Source of the DNA: Clostridiales bacterium
GTDB lineage: Bacteria; Bacillota; Clostridia; Oscillospirales; Oscillospiraceae
Reading direction: 5' to 3'
Assembly (NCBI GenBank): GCA_003533405.1
Contig: DQDL01000101.1
Span: forward strand, 9,378 to 20,627
Length of the DNA: 11,250 nt
A program made the position numbers and the translations under genes. The notes beneath the pieces are model-generated. The model worked only from the letters and a program-made list of their open reading frames with translations. It was not told the origin of the DNA and ran no database searches. Positions 6,530 to 11,250 of this stretch are shown here, piece after piece; the first letter of the stretch is position 1; every line of letters begins with the position of its first letter.

Positions 6530-8251
6530 TTATGCGTTTGCCTTTGCCTGCTTGCTCAGGGTCTTGACGCCCTCGACAACGAGGTCGATAGCAAGGATGA
6601 TAAGCAGAACAGCGATGACACCACGGACGATGCCCCAAGTTACATCAGCACCGGAGGTGATGAGGTTGACCTGAGTGATGATGGTGAACACCAGAGAGGT
6701 CAGGGTGACGATAAGCATAAATGCCATCGGGAAGAGGAACATCTTGTTGTTTCTGCCGATCTTGCCGAGCCATGCAGCGACTGCGAGCAGACCGAGAGCT
6801 GCGAGCAGCTGGTTTGCAGCGCCGAACAGAGCCCAGATCTTTGCGTAGCCGGTCATACCAAGTGCGATGCCGATAACGACAGTGATTGCGGTGGCAACAT
6901 ACGGATTGGTGAGGACCTTGCGTGCGCCGGTCATGTCCTTAAGCTCTTCACCGGGCTTTACCCAGAATTCCTGGAACATGTAGCGAGCCAGACGGGTAGC
7001 GGTATCAAGAGAGGTCAGGCAGAATGCCGAAACCGCAAGGATGAGCAGGGAGTAGGTAACGCTCTGCGCACCTGCGCCGAACAGCTCGCCGAGCATTGCG
7101 GAAAGGCCGCCTGCGAAAACTGCGGTAGGAACAACGGTAGTGCCGTCTGCGTAATCCTTCCAGATGTATGCAACTGCACACAGAGAGATGATTGCCAGAG
7201 CGGACTCGATGAGCATGCCGCCGTAAGCAATGGGCTGTGCGTCCTGCTCGCGGTTGAGCTGCTTTGCGGTGGTGCCGGAACCAACGAGGGAGTGGAAGCC
7301 GGAAATTGCGCCGCATGCGATGGTGACAAACAGTGCAGGGAACAGGTAGCCGATGGAGGAACCGGTCGGTGCAAGAGTGTCTTTGAAGCCGGTGAACGCA
7401 GGCATTGCGTCGATGCTCGGATGGCAGCCGACGATGCCGACAACTGCGAGGATCATCATGCCGTAGAGCAGGAAGGAGCTGAGGTAGTCACGGGGCTGGA
7501 GAAGGATCCAGACAGGAGTGACGGAAGCAACGAGAATGTAAATGCCGCAGATGATCATCCAGGTCTCATAGCTGAGGTACAGCGGGTGCCACTTAAGGCC
7601 TATGACCATTGCAATAGCAATGAGTGCAACACCGATGATGGTTGCAACGCCGAGAGGAGCGTTTCTGCGGTATACAAAGAAACCAAACAGAATAGCAAGA
7701 ACGATGAAGAAAATGGAGATCATCGCAGTGCTGGCGTTTGCGGAGCTTGCTGCAATGTCGACAGCACCGTTTTCAAGGAAAGTAGCCTTGAAGGTGTTTG
7801 CAACGATGGAAGCAAATGCTGCAACAACGAGGAGGAGGGTCAGGTAAGCGAATATGAGGAACAGACGCTTTGCCTTGAGACCGATACTATCTTCGATAAC
7901 GGTACCGATGGACTTGCCCTTGTTGCGGACGGATGCGAACAGAGAGCCGAAGTCATGCACGCCGCCGAAGAAGATGCCGCCGATGAGGACCCACAGTGCA
8001 ACGGGAACCCAGCCGAAGACAGCAGCCTGGATAGGTCCGTTAATGGGGCCTGCGCCGGCGATGGAGGAGAAGTGGTGACCCATGAGCACAGGAGCCTTTG
8101 CGGGCACATAGTCAACACCGTCTTCCATGGTGTGTGCGGGAGTGACCTTGTTGGGATCGACTCCCCATTTCTTGGACAGCCATCCGCCGTAGAAGATGTA
8201 GCCTACAACGAGAATGGCGATGCTGATGATAAGTAATACAGCAGCATTCAT
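6530..8251 (-). CDS. cstA: CstA-family carbon starvation protein (probable pyruvate/peptide transporter)
   Basis: A 573-aa polytopic membrane protein of the CstA family, whose characterised E. coli members (CstA and BtsT/YjiY) import peptides and pyruvate with proton symport. Conserved family segments are GHHFSSIAGAGPINGP (58-73), FGWVPVALWVLIGGIFFGGVHDFGS (residues 79-103; key part GGVHDF) and later HSLVGSGTT and SLDTATRLARYMFQE. Hydrophobic helices fill the rest, probably 14 to 16. It is shorter than the roughly 700-aa E. coli proteins, the usual size in Gram-positives. The ATG at 8251 has AAAGGGG (complement near 8261-8267) about 9 nt upstream. It lies 41 nt downstream of the 182-aa gene on the same strand, with no terminator between, so the two probably form an operon from the promoter at 8925-8953. 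No LytS/LytTR-type regulator pair is present nearby. The family is certain; pyruvate as substrate is inference. Confidence 0.95.
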   Translation of the reverse strand: MNAAVLLIISIAILVVGYIFYGGWLSKKWGVDPNKVTPAHTMEDGVDYVPAKAPVLMGHHFSSIAGAGPINGPIQAAVFGWVPVALWVLIGGIFFGGVHDFGSLFASVRNKGKSIGTVIEDSIGLKAKRLFLIFAYLTLLLVVAAFASIVANTFKATFLENGAVDIAASSANASTAMISIFFIVLAILFGFFVYRRNAPLGVATIIGVALIAIAMVIGLKWHPLYLSYETWMIICGIYILVASVTPVWILLQPRDYLSSFLLYGMMILAVVGIVGCHPSIDAMPAFTGFKDTLAPTGSSIGYLFPALFVTIACGAISGFHSLVGSGTTAKQLNREQDAQPIAYGGMLIESALAIISLCAVAYIWKDYADGTTVVPTAVFAGGLSAMLGELFGAGAQSVTYSLLILAVSAFCLTSLDTATRLARYMFQEFWVKPGEELKDMTGARKVLTNPYVATAITVVIGIALGMTGYAKIWALFGAANQLLAALGLLAVAAWLGKIGRNNKMFLFPMAFMLIVTLTSLVFTIITQVNLITSGADVTWGIVRGVIAVLLIILAIDLVVEGVKTLSKQAKANA

Positions 8252-8292
8252 TTGGTTTTTCCCCTTTCAAAAAATTGTTTATAAATAAAAAT

Positions 8293-8841
8293 TTATTTAA
8301 ACAACAAACTATTATTAAAAAGCTTTTTACGCTTGCCGCCCTTGCCGAGCAGCGTCTTGTCCAAAAGCTGAGCCGTGCATCGACCGCTGGCGTTAGCGGA
8401 GGTCTTGTTGTTGGAAAGTTCGATAACGCCGGTGTGAAAATCCATCCAGCCGTAGTAGGAAAGACGGAAGCTCTTGTATATCCTTGTGCGCTTGAGAGCC
8501 TTCACGGCATCGGGATCGGCGGTATCGCAAATAAACAGCGCCGTAATGTAAGAGCACATATGACCGGCCTTGGGCTCAATGTGCGACATGCCCTCGTTAT
8601 AGGCGTAGTCACGGCACCTTGTGAATATCTCCTTCGTCAGATGCGGAACGGAGAAGATGTAAACATACTCGTTACTGTCGGCCTCCCAAAGCTTTGCAGC
8701 CTTGACGAGAACATACTTCTCGGAGTGTACATAGAGAAAGCAGGTGGCTGCAAGCTCGGTATCCTCTTCGTCGAAGCGCTCGACATCAAAATAGGCCGAG
8801 TAGCTGTCGCACAGCTTGTCAACGGCTTCAAGACGGGTCAT
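8293..8841 (-). CDS. Uncharacterised 182-aa protein in operon with cstA
   Basis: A soluble-looking 182-aa protein that I cannot assign to a function. There is no signal peptide or membrane helix. It is mixed alpha/beta, with an acidic N-terminal half (VERFDEEDTEL, 20-30), several aromatic and cysteine residues, the recognisable stretch KAGHMCSYITALFICD, and RIYKSFRLSYYGWMDFHTGVIEL in residues 119-141, followed by a lysine-rich tail (GKGGKRKK). It is preceded by an excellent ribosome binding site, GGAGGA (complement at 8850-8855), 8 nt from the ATG. It precedes cstA by 41 nt. This order suggests translational or functional coupling with the transporter, perhaps as an accessory or sensing protein; this is inference from position only. 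It is not a known response regulator and lacks kinase motifs. Confidence 0.85.
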   Translation of the reverse strand: MTRLEAVDKLCDSYSAYFDVERFDEEDTELAATCFLYVHSEKYVLVKAAKLWEADSNEYVYIFSVPHLTKEIFTRCRDYAYNEGMSHIEPKAGHMCSYITALFICDTADPDAVKALKRTRIYKSFRLSYYGWMDFHTGVIELSNNKTSANASGRCTAQLLDKTLLGKGGKRKKLFNNSLLFK

Positions 8842-8924
8842 CAGGCATGTCCTCCGATCGGCTGAATGTTAACGGGAAGTTAGTTTCAAATAAATATCGT
8901 TAATTTTTATCCAAACTTGTTCAC

Positions 8925-8953
8925 AGTATATACCCAATTACCGTGAAAATCAA
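8925..8953 (-). promoter_or_regulatory. Promoter of the 182-aa gene-cstA operon
   Basis: On the minus strand TTGATT (complement at 8948-8953), a 17-bp spacer and TATACT (complement at 8925-8930). Transcription would start near 8918, leaving a leader of about 75 nt before the ATG at 8841. The repeats CTGTGGACAA (8958-8967) and CTGTGAACAA (8917-8926) bracket it, one just upstream of -35 and one overlapping the end of -10. Confidence 0.75.
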
Positions 8954-9095
8954 GTGTTTGTCCACAGTTTTGACATAAAATTTTGTCATATTAAACAACA
9001 TGAACAGTAATTTTGCACTAAAAGTGTTAACACACTAAGAACAAGTGTCTTTATGCAGCCACAGTGCTTTCGTGAGCGGAAATTTGTGCGTCAGG

Positions 9096-9135
9096 GAAAG
9101 AAAAAGGCTTTGCACCATTTGGTGCAAAGCCTTTT
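9096..9135 (-). terminator. Intrinsic terminator of the ATL gene
   Basis: A perfect 15-bp stem (9102-9116 with 9121-9135) has loop ATTT. On the minus strand it is followed by a T run (complement of 9101-9105 and the A-rich 9097-9100). It begins 3 nt after the stop codon of the ATL gene. Confidence 0.93.
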
Positions 9136-9138
9136 GAA

Positions 9139-9441
9139 TTATTGATCCTCGCTGTTCCAGAGACAGCTTTTCATGTCTACTCTGCCGTCGGAAAGAAAGG
9201 GCACGCCCTCGGAATCAAGGAGCGCACGCCTTATCTCGGGGTGGCCGCCGCCGGCTATCGAGCCGTCGGCCCTGACGACCCGCTGCCACGGCAAACCCTC
9301 GGGGCAATAGCGCATTGCCCGTCCGATGAGCCTTGCGCACCTCGGCCTGCCGAGCATCCATGCGATCTGCCCGTAGGAAACGACCTTCCCGTACGGTATT
9401 TTTTCGACTATAGAATACACCTGCTCGTTAAACGGCGTCAT
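9139..9441 (-). CDS. Alkyltransferase-like (ATL) DNA-repair protein, MGMT family
   Basis: A 100-aa protein matching the DNA-binding domain of O6-alkylguanine-DNA alkyltransferase: FNEQVYSIVEKIPYGKVVSYGQIAWMLGRP at residues 4-33 (helix-turn-helix part, with Tyr23), GRAMRYCPEGLPWQRVV (40-56, including the arginine finger) and the closing DSEGVPF. The active-site PCHRV motif of true MGMT reads PWQRVV (51-56), so the alkyl-acceptor cysteine is tryptophan. This is the hallmark of ATL proteins (YbaZ-like), which bind alkylated guanine, flip the base and hand it to nucleotide excision repair without repairing it themselves. Most ATL proteins have PWHR; here the histidine is glutamine. The start at 9441 has GGAGA (complement near 9452-9456) about 10 nt upstream. 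It is a single gene with its own terminator; I found no convincing promoter. Confidence 0.9.
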   Translation of the reverse strand: MTPFNEQVYSIVEKIPYGKVVSYGQIAWMLGRPRCARLIGRAMRYCPEGLPWQRVVRADGSIAGGGHPEIRRALLDSEGVPFLSDGRVDMKSCLWNSEDQ

Positions 9442-9818
9442 ATCGCTTCTGTCTCCATCTTATACATTATGTGCATTTGTCATATGTTGAGCGTTCAAAA
9501 TTCTACAACATGACAAAATGTCAAAGCAGAACTCAGGTTGTCATTGACCAACTCAATTTAGGATGTTTATAAGATGTTTAATTACTGTCAACTGGACGGA
9601 CTGATTGTATTACTTGATCGAAAATTTGTCAACACACATGCAAAGTAATATATGTATGGCAAGAGAGCTCATTCTTCGGTCCGACAAGTAAATTTGTTAA
9701 TTTCCACGCAAAGTTGGGAAATGTCTGTTGCCCGCCGGAAAATAAAGTGTTATAATACACTTTGGCTAATGTGAAATGTTGTTGCAAGACATTATAAATG
9801 ATTGAAAGGGGTTTCCGC
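9442..9818. other. 377-bp divergent intergenic region
   Basis: This lies between the ATL gene (leftward) and the Fe-S/FAD gene (rightward). It is rich in TGTCA/TGACA words, including the dyad TGACA-AAA-TGTCA (9511-9523) and TTTGTCATAT at 9476-9485, which also occurs at 8982-8991. A possible extra plus-strand promoter is TTGACC (9544-9549) with TATAAG (9568-9573) at 18-bp spacing. The clear promoter of the rightward gene is at 9728-9756. I see no open frame with a ribosome binding site and no RNA gene. Confidence 0.5.
9728..9756 (+). promoter_or_regulatory. Promoter of the Fe-S/FAD oxidoreductase gene, with operator-like repeat
   Basis: TTGCCC (9728-9733), a 17-bp spacer and a perfect TATAAT (9751-9756). 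The -10 box is exactly flanked by a 7-bp inverted repeat, AAAGTGT (9744-9750) and ACACTTT (9757-9763). A repressor bound to that dyad would block the promoter. The leader would be about 55 nt, with AAAGGGG (9805-9811) 7 nt before the ATG. Confidence 0.8.
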
Positions 9819-11250
9819 ATGATAACAAACAAAGAAAATCTGTTCAAACTCGGAAAAAAACTTACCGATCGCATCCCTCAGAAGCTCGGCCTCGAGCCGC
9901 TGACCGAAGCCGATCCCGAATACTGGGGTCTGTGCAATGTCCTTGACGATGAGATGGTCGAGATCCTGCTCGCCATGCCGCAGCGCAAACCGCTGGCATT
10001 TGAGGAGATCAAGAAGCTCACCAAGTGGTCGGACGAGGCAAAGCTCGAAGCAAAGCTCAAGGAGATGAGCGAGCTGGGCGTTTTGGAGTACAACTGGGAG
10101 AATGCCGACCACCACAAGCAGTGGCTCGTACCCCTGTTCGTCCCCGGCAGCGCAGAATTTCTTAACATGAAGTCCGCTACCATGGATAAGTACCCCGAGG
10201 TAACGGAGTTCTTCCAGAACATGACCAGACTTCCACTCGAGAAGGTCACCGCAATGGTACCTCCCGGCGGCGCAGGCGTGGGCATGCATGTCATCCCCGT
10301 CGAGAAGGCGATAGAGCACGAGTCGCAGTCTGTCTCCCTCGAGCATTTGTCCTACTGGCTGAAGAAGTACGACTATTATGAGATAGGCGTCTGCTCCTGC
10401 CGTAACTGCGAAAGCCGCAACGGCCGCGGTTCGGGCGACCTGCCCGAGCATTGGTGCATCGCCGTCGGCGACACCGCAAAGTACTGCTACGAGACCGGCA
10501 AGGAAGGCATCCACAATGCTTCCTACGAGCAGGTCATGGAGGTCCTCAAGCGTGCAGAGGAAGAGGGCTATGTCCATCAGATAACAAACATCGACGGCGA
10601 GAACAAGATCTTCGCCATCTGCAACTGCGCACCCGGCACCTGCTATGCTCTGCGCACCTCACAGCTTTTCAACACTCCCAACATGTCCGCCTCAGCATAC
10701 CGTGCCCATGTCGATACCGAAAAGTGCGTCGCCTGCGGCAAGTGTGTTGAGATATGCCCCGCCGGCGCAGCAAAGCTCGGCCAGAAGCTGTGCACCAAAA
10801 ATGGCCCTGTAGAGTATCCCAAGCAGCCCCTGCCCGATGACAATCACTGGGGTCCGCACATGTGGGATGAGGACTACAAGAAGCACAATCAGGAAAACTG
10901 CCACGAGTCCGGCACCGCACCCTGCAAGGCTGCATGCCCGGCTCACATCGCCGTTCAGGGCTACATAAAGATGGCTGCTGAAGGTCGTTACCTTGACGCT
11001 CTCAAGCTCATCAAGCAGGATAACCCGTTCCCCGCCGTCTGCGGCAGCATATGCAACCGCCGCTGCGAGGATGCCTGCACCAGAGGCAGTGTTGACGCTC
11101 CCGTTGCCATCGACGAGATAAAGAAGTTCATCGCCGAGCAGGAGCTCAATGAAAAGACCCGCTACATCCCGCCCCGCCGCACCAAGAGACTGTCCACCGA
11201 GGATTACGAGGAGAAGATCGCAGTCATCGGCGCAGGCCCTGCCGGCCTGA
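9819..11250 (+). CDS. Multi-cluster Fe-S/FAD oxidoreductase, 5' part (continues past the window)
   Basis: The first 477 residues of a large cytoplasmic redox protein; the frame is open to the right edge. Residues 1-120 include a winged-helix-like segment (about 45-92). About 140-280 form a cysteine-rich domain with CSCRNC (192-197), Cys213 and CNCAPGTC (268-275), which may hold a cluster. Residues 303-314 (CVACGKCVEICP) are a classical 4Fe-4S ferredoxin motif. Residues 361-440, with CKAACP (369-374) and CGSICNRRCEDAC (408-420), match the 4Fe-4S domain at the start of GltD/NfnB/dihydropyrimidine-dehydrogenase-type flavoproteins. It then enters the FAD-binding Rossmann fold, IAVIGAGPAGL (467-477). 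The expected remainder is the FAD/NAD(P)H half. It probably passes electrons between NAD(P)H and a ferredoxin or another acceptor. It is larger and more composite than plain GltD, and no gltB is seen upstream. The start is backed by AAAGGGG and a strong promoter. Confidence 0.9.
   Translation, partial: MITNKENLFKLGKKLTDRIPQKLGLEPLTEADPEYWGLCNVLDDEMVEILLAMPQRKPLAFEEIKKLTKWSDEAKLEAKLKEMSELGVLEYNWENADHHKQWLVPLFVPGSAEFLNMKSATMDKYPEVTEFFQNMTRLPLEKVTAMVPPGGAGVGMHVIPVEKAIEHESQSVSLEHLSYWLKKYDYYEIGVCSCRNCESRNGRGSGDLPEHWCIAVGDTAKYCYETGKEGIHNASYEQVMEVLKRAEEEGYVHQITNIDGENKIFAICNCAPGTCYALRTSQLFNTPNMSASAYRAHVDTEKCVACGKCVEICPAGAAKLGQKLCTKNGPVEYPKQPLPDDNHWGPHMWDEDYKKHNQENCHESGTAPCKAACPAHIAVQGYIKMAAEGRYLDALKLIKQDNPFPAVCGSICNRRCEDACTRGSVDAPVAIDEIKKFIAEQELNEKTRYIPPRRTKRLSTEDYEEKIAVIGAGPAGL

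Larger units (their letters stand above)
8842..9138. other. Regulatory intergenic region upstream of the 182-aa gene/cstA operon
   Basis: This is AT-rich non-coding DNA. It holds the minus-strand promoter (8925-8953), three DnaA-box-like 9-mers in one orientation (TTATCCAAA 8907-8915, TTGTTCACA 8917-8925, TTGTCCACA 8958-8966), an 18-bp imperfect palindrome TGACATAAAATTTTGTCA (8971-8988), a 10-bp palindrome GTGTTAACAC (9024-9033) and the terminator of the downstream ATL gene (9096-9135). No reading frame in it has a ribosome binding site. Confidence 0.65.

Noticed and set aside
7292..8236. 314-codon plus-strand open frame inside cstA
   Set aside because: It is a shadow of the conserved CstA reading frame; the composition (rich in Asp, Glu, Asn, Cys) is that of reverse-complemented membrane codons.
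8907..8967. Chromosomal replication origin suggested by DnaA-box-like words
   Set aside because: There are only three imperfect boxes, and no dnaA, dnaN, parAB or other origin-linked gene is in the window; a promoter-linked role fits better.
9694..9711. Rex-type operator (TTGTTAA half-site)
   Set aside because: Only the left half matches; the right half reads CACGCAA instead of TTAACAA.
9792..10577. 261-codon minus-strand frame over the Fe-S/FAD gene
   Set aside because: The plus-strand frame carries several Fe-S cysteine motifs and an FAD motif; the antisense frame has neither motif nor start signals.

Overview
The window looks like chromosomal DNA of an anaerobic, mesophilic clostridial Bacillota, most likely in or near the Oscillospiraceae/Ruminococcaceae. 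This is an inference. It rests on GC-rich coding DNA with AT-rich gaps, GGAGG-type ribosome binding sites, strong sigma-A-like promoters, Fe-S/flavin oxidoreductases, a short-form CstA and a short EpsC/CysE-type serine acetyltransferase. I see no transposase, phage, plasmid or CRISPR gene.

Layout. (1) 1-1085 (+): the 3' end of cysK followed 4 nt later by cysE, a cysteine-biosynthesis pair. A hairpin terminator follows, shared with the convergent gene. (2) 1132-4086 (-): a 984-aa fused ATPase-permease ABC protein with a very large, methionine-rich extracytoplasmic domain. Its promoter is divergent from that of a tRNA-Arg(CCU) gene (4225-4301, +), which has its own promoter and terminator. (3) 4337-4522: an unusual non-coding element directly after the tRNA terminator. 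It has four TGAAAT motifs, then four copies of the reverse complement ATTTCA, with small perfect or near-perfect hairpins of unrelated sequence between neighbours. As RNA or single-stranded DNA it could fold into a ladder of stacked four-way junctions. This is the most novel-looking signal in the window. (4) 4758-5348 (+): an unrecognised five-helix membrane protein. (5) 5452-6471 (+): an alpha-hydroxy-acid-oxidase-like FMN protein with an added N-terminal cysteine cluster, ending in a bidirectional terminator. (6) 6530-8841 (-): a CstA-family carbon-starvation/pyruvate-type transporter preceded by a 182-aa unknown protein in a probable two-gene operon. That promoter is bracketed by CTGTG(G/A)ACAA boxes resembling DnaA boxes. 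(7) 9139-9441 (-): an alkyltransferase-like (ATL) DNA-repair protein. (8) 9819 to the window end (+): the first 477 codons of a multi-cluster Fe-S/FAD oxidoreductase. Its -10 box sits between the arms of a 7-bp inverted repeat.

The genes look like housekeeping and redox/carbon-metabolism loci in separate short transcription units, most bounded by clear terminators. No single multi-gene system spans the window. The items most worth a second look are the hairpin ladder, the bracketed cstA-operon promoter, the cysteine cluster on the FMN enzyme and the composite Fe-S flavoprotein.
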